From the NCBI GenBank assembly GCA_947184155.2, contig CAMXCT020000832.1:141642-205641 (forward strand): a stretch of DNA of 64,000 nt, given 5' to 3'. This document shows positions 48,601-51,779 of this stretch, in pieces; the stretch's first letter is position 1, and each line of letters begins with the position of its first letter. The stretch comes from Cladocopium goreaui. Lineage: Eukaryota > Sar > Dinophyceae > Suessiales > Symbiodiniaceae. Under the pieces are notes generated by a model that saw only the letters and a list, made by a program, of their open reading frames with translations, was not told the origin of the DNA and did not search any database. A program made the translations under genes and the position numbers.

Positions 48601-50754
48601 TCCACGTTCATGAAAAATTTTCCATGATAAGCTATGAAACCCCCCATATCAGTGACCCATGTTCATTTTGGACCCACCAAAGCTGGAAATGAAGTCCAGT
48701 GCTTTCCGTGGAACACAAAAAAAATCCTCAGCCACAGGACTCTTCATGGGATTCAGCCCAAAGCTCAGGCTTTATGAAACTGTTAGCCACCCACAAGCGC
48801 TTGTAAGGGCTTTTTTCTCAAGCATCTATTGGGTGGTCATCTGACGGAAGGTCTCAGAAGGAACTTTTATCAGACAAAACTCCAAATTCATAACCCCCAA
48901 ACGCCAATCAACCCTTGTGTATAGCTTTCACGGATTATATGGCAATGGCTCATGGCACCCTGGTACCTCTGGTGAACCCCAAAATATCAAAATAGCGAAC
49001 AGATTTATGGATGTTCATCTCACTAAAAATGGATGATAATAGGTGTTGACCCATCCCCATGTCAGACATGTCATAAATTTGAGCCCCGTCACATACTTCT
49101 TCAGCATGTCCATGATCTCTGAATTGTAGACCTGGATGAACCGCTCAGTTGGGCTCCAGCCGTGTAACAAGTGTTGCTCGAGGGACCACAAAAAATTGGC
49201 GGGGGGTCCCAAAATTTCAGCACCGATGATCCAAGCCATCAGACTTTAGAATTGAAACCCAAGATGACTTCAGGGACCCCATAGGAAAATACCCATATGT
49301 TGGTATTGTTTGATTTCCACTAAATGGAACCAACTCAATACTCTCAAACAAAATGTTGATGGGGCCTGAAGCAACATGGTGAGGACTACTGATCATGACA
49401 ATTCTCAAAGGTTGATCCACTAAATGGGCATTAAGCCAATAAAAATGGTGGTTTCATTGGATACTTGATCAGCAATATGAAACTTGGCTGTGTCTGAAAA
49501 TGGAGGCCCTTTTTAAAAACTCGTTGATGGCATGTTTGTCTTGGGAGAATGGTTGATTCACAAGTGGATACAACTGGGTACCCAATTTTCGGACAAAGCC
49601 AAATGAAATCATGTTTTTAGAGTGTACGAGTATACAGTATATATTCCAAGTTGTGGATTATAGGATCATACCTTGGAAAAATGGGCGGAATCTTCACAAC
49701 AGAAAGCCAGGGGCCACCCTGGACTGACGGCACTTTTATGAAAAAAGGATAGGGTCAAGTCGCAGCAAAAAAACATTACCATCTCGTTATGACTAACATA
49801 GCCATGGAAAATGGCTCATTTGTAGATGGTTTACCTATTAAAATGGTGATTTTCCATGGCTATGTTAAATAGCCAGATGGTAAAATCCATGAAACATCCA
49901 TTTTAAATTCCCAAGAAAAATCATCAAACTCGCCACCATATGCTAAGTCACTAAGTCCGACGAAGTCCCAAAACCGAGATTTCCAATGAACATCACCAGT
50001 GTTCCCTGGGCCGCCGGCATTTGCCAGGTATTTCACATTGCTGTAACCTGGCTGTTAATGTTGGTCGGGACCTTCGTGCGTCCAAAAAAAGGTTCCGGAG
50101 GTTAAAAAAAACGATCTATTTGAAGTCTATTTCTCTATCTATTTTTCTATCTATCTGTCTATCTATTTGTCCTTCTATCTGTTTCTTTCTTTTTCGTTCT
50201 TTCCGAATTCTTGCTTTTCGTTCTTTTTTAGGCGCCAGGAGGGTATCCAGCGTCAGACCTTGAATCTGTCCCCAAATCGATTCAGAACTGGTTCCTCCAA
50301 GCCGCCTTGTCTCGGCATGTCAAATCCACAGGTTGGGAAACTTTTGAAACCCATGGTCCCATTTTGATGATGAAAAGCTCGAGTCATGGTCCCATTCGTC
50401 CCATCAAGTCTTCGTGATTTAGAGTATACAAAAACATCGAATACAGTGAATACCATCTGGCTATTTAACATAGCCATGGAAAATCACCATTTTTAATAGG
50501 TAAACCATCTATAAATGGGGCATTTTCCATGGCTATGTTAAATAACCAGATGGTAATTCATAAAAAGTCCTTTGTGAAAATCAAACAATGTTGGTTCTGT
50601 GAAAAACATGTTTTTTGATACCCAAAGCTTTGGCCCCATGACTACATACATACCCTATCAAGATCTCCATGAAGCTCCTTATTTGGATGGATATATACTT
50701 ACTGTGTTTTGGATTTCCGTGTCGTCGTGTTTTGGTGACGGGCGCAGGGTCCAT
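378..50754 (-). CDS. ~47-exon gene for an unidentified polytopic membrane protein (~1,400 aa)
   Basis: Reconstructed by reading protein-like frames on the minus strand and joining them at AG acceptors and GT, GC or GA donors. The listed exons add up to about 4.2 kb of coding sequence in 50 kb. From the exon at 37010-37075 down to the stop codon at 378-380 the phases can be chained without a break, which random open frames would rarely allow; a few junctions were chosen among alternative sites for their phase. Upstream of 40.4 kb most junctions fit, but those around 47.0-47.4, 40.2-40.4 and 49.2-50.7 kb are unresolved. The first three quarters of the protein look soluble and rich in Arg, Lys and Glu. 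The last quarter has about six hydrophobic stretches and ends in a basic Gly/Ser-rich tail. No domain was recognised, so no function is given. Introns contain only repeats, plus one nested gene at 18239-19722. Confidence 0.65.
838..3602. repeat. Triplicated ~110-145-base intron segment
   Basis: Three direct copies share ATCTGGGCAAATTA/GAC, AACCTGAAATGTTGGGCC and CCAGGCTTCGGGAGAACAGG: about 839-1160 (split by a family A MITE at 991-1107), 2457-2563 and 3457-3600. On the minus strand each gives a frame like [11 protein letters not shown], but the spliced model skips them. 1620-2450 between has AT-rich sequence with no other feature. Confidence 0.7.
3839..4167 (-). CDS. Two hydrophobic exons (4121 or 4123-4167; 3839-3938)
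   Basis: They read [14 protein letters not shown] and [20 protein letters not shown] then [13 protein letters not shown] donor GTTGGT at 4122 keeps the reading frame. The second exon ends at GTAAGC in phase 2. [13 protein letters not shown] is a transmembrane candidate. A plus-strand open frame across 3861-4262 overlaps but has no splice or domain support. Confidence 0.6.
4343..4550. mobile_element. MITE family B (CAAGGTGGTGCCCC ... GGGGCACCACCTTG)
   Basis: Terminal inverted repeats CAAGGTGGTGCCCC and an inner pair GCTAAGTTGGTTTATAA / TTTATAAACCAACTTATAA enclose TA-rich sequence. Other copies: 6210-6331, about 10477-10592, about 42899-43046, and a half copy at about 11078-11160. The ends read CAGGATGGTGCC in some copies. 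Confidence 0.85.
5393..6000. repeat. TACATATA microsatellite
   Basis: Almost pure 8-base TACATATA repeats with occasional ACATACATATT. Open on most frames by composition (IYTYIHIY / YICIYVYM), not coding. Up to 6200 the sequence is AT-rich intron. Confidence 0.95.
6801..8305 (-). CDS. Two hydrophobic exons (8150-8305; 6801-6919)
   Basis: The upper exon reads [40 protein letters not shown] and [11 protein letters not shown], and probably ends at a GC donor. The lower exon reads [20 protein letters not shown] then [19 protein letters not shown] up to GTTGCC. Each holds one or two membrane-spanning candidates. The basic PKPRPRPAK tail suggests that end lies in the cytosol under the positive-inside rule. 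Confidence 0.7.
7000..8149. other. Intron sequence without a supported gene
   Basis: Contains a 164-codon plus-strand frame (7046-7540), which has no recognisable domain and intron-like base composition, and one family E element. I see nothing else. Confidence 0.5.
7743..7864. mobile_element. MITE family E (GGGTCAAAACCT ... AGGTTTTGACCC)
   Basis: Inverted ends GGGTCAAAACCT and AGGTTTTGACCC with GGATGTTCATCCCTCTAAAA inside. Related, more degenerate copies: about 17385-17490, 20057-20150 and 48950-49075. Confidence 0.7.
9096..9205. repeat. GATA tract running into the assembly gap
   Basis: GATA tetranucleotides with GATT variants. The gap was probably caused by this repeat; the far side resumes in TATATA. 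Confidence 0.9.
9206..9828. other. Assembly gap, 623 N
   Basis: Unknown bases. It lies in the intron between exons 10337-10439 and 8150-8305, so no exon of the chained model needs to be inside it. Confidence 1.
10337..11326 (-). CDS. Two exons, the second a membrane segment (11174-11326; 10337-10439)
   Basis: The first is 153 nt with phase 0 at both ends. It reads [40 protein letters not shown] and [11 protein letters not shown] between GCCAG and GTGGCT. The second reads [31 protein letters not shown] between CCACAG and GTGGGT. The run [17 protein letters not shown] is a clear transmembrane candidate ending in a positive charge. Confidence 0.75.
11728..12172 (-). CDS. Two exons (12081-12172; 11728-11777 or -11788)
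   Basis: The upper exon, after ACCCAG, reads [20 protein letters not shown] in the phase left by its neighbour. An alternative frame ([14 protein letters not shown]) does not fit. It ends at a probable GA donor. The lower exon reads [16 protein letters not shown] up to GTGGCG; an acceptor after GGAAG keeps phase, one after GGTTAG adds SLEA but does not. Confidence 0.55.
12515..13035 (-). CDS. Two phase-linked exons (12986-13035; 12515-12633)
   Basis: They read [16 protein letters not shown] and [20 protein letters not shown] followed by [19 protein letters not shown]. Together with the preceding exon ([11 protein letters not shown]) the pattern of hydrophobic residues resembles a degenerate EF-hand-like helix pair. 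No canonical calcium loop is visible and I do not assign one. Confidence 0.65.
13921..14260. repeat. ~93-bp tandem repeat CACGCCGTTGTGGCGCGAAG
   Basis: The phrase GTGCACGCCGTTGTGGCG starts at about 13919, 14013, 14106 and 14182, giving spacings of 94, 93 and 76. The other half reads TTCGGACCACTTTTGGAAGT. Overlapping frames on both strands stay open through the units but show no domain. Degenerate GTGGCAGGCGCAA repeats follow to about 14600. Confidence 0.85.
14640..14855. repeat. ~60-bp tandem repeat GAAGTCTCGCAGAATT
   Basis: Four units of GAGGAAGTCTCGCAGAAT, TTCGTTTTTGATGTTGTC and AGTTCAAAAA. It runs directly into the GATA tract. Confidence 0.85.
14858..15495. repeat. GATA / GGTA / ATTAGATTAA microsatellite
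   Basis: GATA and GGTA tetranucleotides alternate with 10-base AGATTAAATT blocks and end in GAGAAA repeats. Several higher-order copies of GATAGGTAGATAATTAGATT are visible. Confidence 0.95.
15737..16829 (-). CDS. Three phase-linked exons (16789-16829; 16382-16454; 15737-15806)
   Basis: They read [33 protein letters not shown] and [20 protein letters not shown]. Donors are GTGTCC, GTGGAC and GTGCCG; acceptors are GCGCAG, GGCCAG and CTGTAG. The third exon shows a stop just 5' of its acceptor in the same frame, which is why no long continuous frame is visible here. Predicted helical and charged. Confidence 0.65.
16830..18238. other. Intron between the nested gene and exon 16789-16829
   Basis: Holds a degenerate palindromic element (about 16915-17030, with CATCAAACATGGCTGG and TTTGATTACCAGAGGG), a family E copy and a family D copy. 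17500-17990 shows only short open frames. Confidence 0.5.
18239..19722 (-). CDS. Ubiquitin-like plus RCC1-like repeat protein, two exons
   Basis: Exon 1 (19583-19722) starts with ATG and reads [20 protein letters not shown]; this is a ubiquitin-like beta-grasp start. A 143-nt GC-AG intron (19440-19582) keeps phase into exon 2 (18239-19439), giving about 446 residues and a TAG stop. After the ubiquitin-like part (roughly residues 1-75) come nine repeats of about 41 residues with the core [20 protein letters not shown] and a second strand [11 protein letters not shown]. This is the RCC1/HERC type of beta-propeller repeat. Proteins of this make-up are often annotated HERC2-like in symbiotic dinoflagellates, but no HECT domain is present, so ligase activity should not be assumed. 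The array ends abruptly after QEKLRCL, so the 3' end may be truncated or continue in another exon. The gene lies inside an intron of the large gene, on the same strand. Confidence 0.8.
19723..20817. other. Region upstream of the nested gene
   Basis: Presumed promoter side of the RCC1-like gene. It includes GATGTTTCAGAGATGTTTCAGG just before the ATG and a degenerate family E copy. No TATA box or other core element is assigned. Confidence 0.4.
20818..21238. mobile_element. Minisatellite bracketed by an 18-base inverted repeat
   Basis: CCTAATAGCTGTAACAGT (20818-20835) is repeated as its exact complement at 21221-21238. Between them are about ten units with GAGCACCAAAAAGCACGAT and TTTTTGGCACGAGGGA, alternating with CTAGAGCACG blocks. 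Open frames in both directions ([18 protein letters not shown]) are repeat artefacts. Confidence 0.8.
21744..21831. repeat. Foldback element, 30-base arms
   Basis: Arms GGATTGGTTTAAGGGAAAAT... (21744-21773) and its complement (21802-21831) differ at about two positions around a 28-base loop. Confidence 0.8.
22003..22152. repeat. Foldback element, 22-base arms
   Basis: The arms TATGAGCCATGGTCAATACT (from 22003) and AGTATTGACCATAGCTCATA (to 22152) are inverted, with further short palindromes (TTATAATGGTTATTATAA) between them. It ends about 60 bases before the exon at 22214. Confidence 0.75.
22214..22642 (-). CDS. Two exons (22508 or 22528-22642; 22214-22273)
   Basis: The upper exon starts TTCAAG|G and reads [20 protein letters not shown] then [25 protein letters not shown] donor at 22527 keeps phase with the next exon, while GTATCC at 22507 would not. 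The lower exon is 60 nt, phase 0 at both ends, and reads [20 protein letters not shown] between TTCAG and GTCGGA. Confidence 0.7.
23361..24491 (-). CDS. Two phase-linked exons (24445-24491; 23361-23542)
   Basis: The small exon reads [15 protein letters not shown] and uses a GA donor. The large one, 182 nt, follows TTTTTTTGTTAG. It reads [20 protein letters not shown], then [20 protein letters not shown] and LFPKLERRM, and ends at GTATGA in phase 2. The aromatic-rich run [12 protein letters not shown] may be membrane-interfacial. The second exon is one of the most convincing in the window. Confidence 0.7.
24600..24645. repeat. GAT / GTG trinucleotide tract
   Basis: GATGATGAT passes into GTGGTGGTG. 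A second tract of GTGATG hexanucleotides lies at 27349-27420. Each is next to copies of a phrase of the type GCGATCCACTTTTCGGCGCT or GGATCACTTAGAGCACC (24655-24770, 27280-27345), which read as related in inverse orientation. Confidence 0.85.
24871..24925 (+). repeat. GGGGT run with quadruplex potential
   Basis: Seven consecutive GGGGT-type units (GGTGGGGTGGGGTGGGGTGG onward) followed by AATAACGTTCATGTTC. A second, less regular G-run at 38716-38748 is followed by GCAATAACGTTCATGTC, so the G-run and its tail were copied together. Confidence 0.85.
24940..25230. repeat. 44-bp and 9-bp compound repeat, left half
   Basis: Two units of TTGCAAGACGTTCCTGATACG with GTAACATCTTCG, then about 20 copies of TACGGGCTC / TACGGGCCT. 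The 9-base unit gives endless Leu-Tyr-Gly frames. 25485-25615 beyond it is self-complementary TATATAATAT, and 25620-26300 has no supported gene. Confidence 0.85.
26300..26625. repeat. ~120-bp tandem repeat CAGATAGAATGTTCATATAT
   Basis: Units start at 26308, 26428 and 26545 and contain GCTAGAAAGAGCCAGAATGC and GTCGGATATACTGCAAGAAC. A degenerate related phrase, TCTGACATATTCTG, is scattered at 11860-12070. Confidence 0.8.
26635..27140. repeat. 9-bp and 44-bp compound repeat, right half
   Basis: GGGCTCTAC-type units (26637-26765) followed by about eight 44-45-base units of ACTTGCAAGACGTTCCTGAT ACG...AACATCTTCTTCAAGTA. Same orientation as the left half but opposite order of the two repeat types. 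Confidence 0.85.
27425..28300. other. Intron sequence, no gene seen
   Basis: Unique sequence to about 28050, then TATATA, GGTTATATGGTGCTATAATC repeats and a short GATA tract. Short opposing frames near 27.65-27.87 kb have no support. Confidence 0.5.
28308..28419 (-). CDS. Exon of the large gene
   Basis: It starts after CCAAAG in phase 0 and reads [20 protein letters not shown] then [14 protein letters not shown]. Two donors are possible (GTGGAC at 28307 or GTAGGC at 28316) and both leave phase 1. GC content is much higher than in the flanking AT-rich intron. Confidence 0.7.
28735..29425. repeat. ACAT / ATTAC microsatellite
   Basis: ACATACAT with TTACATTACA, TTCCATTCCA and CATATA variants. 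The 268-codon frame across it is composition only. An adjacent GTCATGTCGTGCCGTGTC run lies at 29430-29465. Confidence 0.95.
30081..30864 (-). CDS. Two in-phase exons (30766-30864; 30081-30203)
   Basis: The first is 99 nt and reads [20 protein letters not shown] then [13 protein letters not shown] between GTCAG and GTAACA. The second is 123 nt and reads [20 protein letters not shown] and [20 protein letters not shown] between CACCAG and GTGGAT. Both are exact multiples of three with phase 0 at each end. The intron between contains two abutting palindromic elements at 30514-30639 and 30638-30742. Confidence 0.75.
30514..30639. mobile_element. MITE family C (TAATGTGGG ... CCCACATTA)
   Basis: Inverted repeats TAATGTGGG and GTAAAACAATGCCAT, with an internal TATAGGTGGTATAAACCA palindrome. 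Other copies: 4652-4760 and 45035-45141. This copy shares its right-hand TA with the left end of the family A element at 30638, so one inserted at the end of the other. Confidence 0.8.
31340..32870. repeat. ACATTACAT satellite, 1.5 kb
   Basis: Mostly 9-base ACATTACAT units with ACCATACAT and ACAT blocks. It ends 36 bases before the exon at 32906. The 342-codon plus-strand frame is an artefact of the 9-base period. Confidence 0.95.
32906..33429 (-). CDS. Two phase-linked exons (33299-33429; 32906-32999)
   Basis: The upper exon reads [20 protein letters not shown] then [20 protein letters not shown] and appears to use a GC donor in phase 2. The lower exon, between CTCCAG and GTCCTG, has three open frames. 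The phase of both neighbours selects the one containing [20 protein letters not shown] and ending in EEMQ. This basic, glycine-rich stretch is probably a surface loop or linker. Confidence 0.6.
33561..33928. repeat. 368-bp direct repeat, copy 1
   Basis: Starts CACACACTTGCTCAGAACAG and ends TACAGATGGTA. It is nearly identical (a handful of differences) to 34784-35151, 1,223 bases away. It contains ATATATAGACGTATAATCAC and a C7 run. The 855 bases between the copies hold GA-rich sequence (33960-34230) and no recognisable gene. Confidence 0.9.
34784..35151. repeat. 368-bp direct repeat, copy 2
   Basis: Partner of 33561-33928, same orientation. No target-site duplication, primer-binding site or polypurine tract is evident next to either copy, so a small LTR element is possible but not shown. 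A segmental duplication is equally likely. Confidence 0.9.
35262..35328. repeat. CTAT microsatellite
   Basis: About 15 CTAT units after a TATATA run, 70 bases below the exon at 35398. Confidence 0.95.
35398..35662 (-). CDS. Two phase-linked exons (35583-35662; 35398-35429)
   Basis: The upper exon reads [20 protein letters not shown] then RPWAPT, and ends at GTGAAA in phase 1. The lower exon, 32 nt, reads [10 protein letters not shown] between TGTAG and GTCAGG. Both junctions are consistent with their neighbours. Confidence 0.6.
35732..35834. mobile_element. MITE family D (GGGGTTTCCTAAAAT ... ATTTTAGGAAACCCC)
   Basis: A near-perfect inverted repeat of about 25 bases including GGTACCCC. The middle carries ATGGGTTCCAATACTAAAA. 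Related copies: about 4937-5044 and 17989-18098. Fragments occur near 10255-10300 and 40100-40130. Confidence 0.8.
36602..37075 (-). CDS. Two phase-linked exons (37010-37075; 36602-36648)
   Basis: The upper exon starts after TTTCCAG, reads [20 protein letters not shown] and ends at GTACAG in phase 0. The lower exon reads [15 protein letters not shown] and ends at GTTGTG in phase 2. From here to the end of the gene all phases can be chained. The intron between them is AT-rich with TATATG runs. Confidence 0.6.
37310..37640. repeat. 17-bp tandem repeat CAGCACAACGAAATCAC
   Basis: About 18 units with variants CAGCACAACAACATCAC and CAGCGCAA. Not a CRISPR array: the units are contiguous with no spacers. 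Confidence 0.9.
37893..37985. repeat. 7-bp repeat AGTGTGG / AGTGTAG
   Basis: Thirteen or so units alternating AGTGTGG and AGTGTAG, immediately upstream of the 110-bp duplication. Confidence 0.9.
38025..38349. repeat. 110-bp direct duplication (38025-38134 and 38240-38349)
   Basis: Both copies run from AAACAGGTTGGAATGTCACA to CCCCCATAGACACGG with about two differences, 215 bases apart. The spacer holds ACGAGACACGTGGGCGCAGC. CCACGCCTGCCACGCAAAAC inside the unit resembles the GTGGCAGGCG phrase near 14.3 kb in reverse. Confidence 0.9.
39461..39942. repeat. Large foldback element with ~72-base arms
   Basis: Left arm 39461-39532 (GTATCGTATAGCCTATTTAT, then CCACTATGGTTATAAATC) and right arm 39866-39942 are inverted copies with a few changes. 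They flank TA/TGTA microsatellite and unique sequence (39700-39860). Confidence 0.85.
40210..40356 (-). CDS. Exon with a clear coding frame but unresolved flanks
   Basis: The frame reads [20 protein letters not shown] and continues through [20 protein letters not shown] to QQMAKLPG. Base composition is clearly higher in GC than the surrounding intron. The phases at both ends do not fit the neighbouring exons, so at least one small exon is missing on each side or the ends are misplaced. An overlapping open frame upstream (about 40360-40560, with [20 protein letters not shown]) may contain one of them. Confidence 0.6.
41027..41801 (-). CDS. Two phase-linked exons (41683-41801; 41027-41094)
   Basis: The upper exon reads [20 protein letters not shown] and continues [19 protein letters not shown]. 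It ends at a GA-type donor in phase 1. The lower exon starts after TTCCAG, reads [20 protein letters not shown] and ends at GTGACC. The hydrophobic run [13 protein letters not shown] could be buried or membrane-associated. GA donors are known in dinoflagellates but rare elsewhere, so this boundary is less certain. Confidence 0.6.
41805..42830 (-). pseudogene. GC-richer island with broken protein-like frames
   Basis: Minus-strand segments look like coding but are cut by stops and frame changes: [20 protein letters not shown] near 42.7 kb, [20 protein letters not shown] near 42.4 kb, and [20 protein letters not shown] near 42.2 kb. No single frame joins them and no family was recognised. It may be a decayed retroposed gene copy. 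It sits in the intron between exons 43167-43202 and 41683-41801, so a small true exon could also be hidden here. Confidence 0.35.
43167..43877 (-). CDS. Four phase-linked exons (43820-43877; 43594-43633; 43437-43494; 43167-43202)
   Basis: They read [50 protein letters not shown] and [11 protein letters not shown]. The second exon is preceded by an unusually clear pyrimidine tract (nine T then AG|G). Donors are GTGATT, GTTGGT, GTTGAA and GTTGGA. All three internal junctions keep phase. Exons of 36-58 nt are small even for this gene. Confidence 0.65.
43930..44365. repeat. ACAT / TATACATA microsatellite
   Basis: ACAT repeats to 44125, CTAC variants to 44157, then TACATATA with a 40-base higher-order unit. 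It fills the intron between exons 44412-44514 and 43820-43877. Confidence 0.95.
44412..45603 (-). CDS. Three phase-linked exons (45548-45603; 44964-45030; 44412-44514)
   Basis: They read [19 protein letters not shown], then [20 protein letters not shown], then [20 protein letters not shown]. Both split codons resolve to Gly (GGA, GGG). Donors are GTGGGG and GTAAAA; the last is probably GC. The intron 45031-45547 is largely made of two palindromic elements (45035-45141 and 45335-45460), and the acceptor of the middle exon sits five bases from the end of the first. Confidence 0.7.
45335..45460. mobile_element. MITE family G (CTGGTTGGTGG ... CCACCAACCAG)
   Basis: Inverted ends CTGGTTGGTGGTTTT and CACCACCAACCAG. 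A possible AACA target duplication is on both sides. A second copy lies at 3181-3282. Neither has coding capacity. Confidence 0.75.
46402..46867 (-). CDS. Two phase-linked exons (46777-46867; 46402-46643)
   Basis: The upper exon reads [20 protein letters not shown] and closes at a GTAAGT donor in phase 1. The lower exon starts after TTTTACAG and completes the codon. At 242 nt it is the longest in the gene. It begins [20 protein letters not shown], contains a basic segment ([20 protein letters not shown]), and ends in phase 0 at GTGGCC. The basic, proline-rich composition suggests a disordered linker. Confidence 0.7.
47060..47366 (-). CDS. Two exons around a MITE-filled intron (47287-47366; 47060-47131)
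   Basis: The upper exon starts after TTCTAG and reads [20 protein letters not shown] in the phase expected from the exon before. The lower exon reads [20 protein letters not shown] and ends at GTGAAA. The intron between is only about 155 bases and nearly all of it is one palindromic element (47160-47284) flanked by a repeated 9-mer. The phases of the two exons do not agree with the simplest splice, so one boundary is wrong or splicing is unusual. Confidence 0.5.
48419..49176 (-). CDS. Two phase-linked exons (49097-49176; 48419-48491)
   Basis: The first exon reads [20 protein letters not shown] and ends at GTATGT in phase 2. The second starts AG|G, reads [20 protein letters not shown], and ends at GTGAGG in phase 0. 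The split codon at the junction is completed as AAG (Lys), which supports the join. The intron between them (49096-48492) carries a GGGTCAAAACC-type palindromic element near 48.95-49.08 kb; I see nothing else in it. Confidence 0.6.
49997..50340 (-). CDS. Two small candidate exons (50259/50289-50340; 49997-50047)
   Basis: The upper exon starts after AAAG. It reads either [12 protein letters not shown] up to a GTTCTG donor or [20 protein letters not shown] up to a GTCTGA donor; both frames look protein-like and I cannot choose. The lower exon, 51 nt, lies between CCAG and GTGATG and can read [16 protein letters not shown] or [16 protein letters not shown]. Boundaries are good but the frame is open. 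Confidence 0.4.
50451..50555. mobile_element. MITE family A (TA-CCCTCTGG ... CCAGAGGG-TA), best copy
   Basis: A palindromic element of about 105 bases with ends TACCATCTGG and CCAGATGGTA and an inner stem ATGGAAAATCACCATTTTTA. It begins and ends with TA, like Tc1/mariner-derived Stowaway MITEs. Related copies: 45-150 (left end lost), 991-1107, 1513-1605 (partial), 23600-23706, 30638-30742, 38484-38591, 38988-39092, 45639-45752, 47160-47284 (divergent) and 49787-49882. All lie in introns of the large gene. No transposase for them is in the window. Confidence 0.85.
50703..50754 (-). CDS. Candidate first exon
   Basis: ATG at 50754 opens [17 protein letters not shown] and ends at a consensus-like donor GTAAGT, leaving phase 1. 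It lies directly beside the GAAAACGCG array, so the promoter or 5' leader would lie in or beyond that repeat. The join to the next candidate exon (50289-50340, or 50259-50340 in another frame) is not settled, so this could be an internal exon. Confidence 0.45.
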
Positions 50755-50755
50755 C

Positions 50756-51640
50756 CGAAAACGCGAAAACGCGAAAATTCAAAAAGACGCGTTGCCGCTG
50801 GATGCACCCGAAAACGCGAAAATTCGAAAATCCGAAAAGTACCAAAAGTAAGCGAAAACCCGAAAACGCGAAAATCTAAAAATCTGAAAAGTGCAAAAAA
50901 AAAAAAAAAAAAAAAAAACGAAAAAACGAAAACGCGAAAATCCGAAAAGTGCGAAAAATAAGAAAAACCCGAAAACGCGAAAATTTGAAAATCTGAAAAG
51001 TGCGAAAAATGAGAAAAAACTCGAAAACGCGAAAATCTGAAAATCCGAAAAGTGCGAAAAATTAGAAAAAACTCGAAAACACAAAAATATGAAAATCCAA
51101 AAAGTGCGAAATATGAGAAAACCCCGAAAACGTGAAAATCTGAAAATCCGAAAAGTGCGAAAAAGAAGACAAACCCGAAAACGCGAAAATTTGAAAATCT
51201 GAAAAGTGCGAAAAATGAGAAAAAACTCGAAAACGCGAAAATCTGAAAATCCGAAAAGTGCGAAAAATAAGAAAAACCCGAAAACGCGAAAATTTGAAAA
51301 TCTGAAAAGTGCGAAAAATGAGAAAAAACTCGAAAATGCGAAAATCTGAAAATCCGAAAAGTGCGAAAAATTAGAAAAACCCGAAAACGCGAAAATCTGA
51401 AAATCCGAAAAGTGCGAAAAATGAGAAAAACCCGAAAACGCGAAAATCTGAAAATCCGAAAAATGAGAAAAACACGAAAGCGAGAAAATTTGACAATCCA
51501 AAAAGTGTGGGAATGAGAAAAAAAAACCGAAAACGCGAAAATTTGAAAAGACCGAAAATATGGAAAAAGTATGAAAAAGTGAAAAAGGAGCCGAAAACCT
51601 GATAAGTCGATCTTGGGGAAGAAAAAAGCGAGAAAATGTG
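50756..51640. repeat. ~60-bp minisatellite GAAAACGCGAAAATCTGAAA
   Basis: About 14 degenerate units, each with GAAAACGCGAAAATC, TGAAAATCCGAAAAG and TGCGAAAAATGAG blocks, plus an A-run of over 20 bases near 50898. A 365-codon minus-strand open frame (Phe/Ser-rich FSHFSDFQIFAF) arises from the period being divisible by three and has no coding support. It abuts the first exon of the large gene. Confidence 0.95.
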
Positions 51641-51779
51641 ATAGTCAAAAAAGGCAAAGATGGGGACAAAGCAGAAACGCATAGTGTATCTATTTGTCGC
51701 GCTTCCGCCATGGTCCAATCATGTCCAATCAGTCGTAGCATACAATGGCGGAGCCCAATGTCCTTAGATCGCGAAACAA

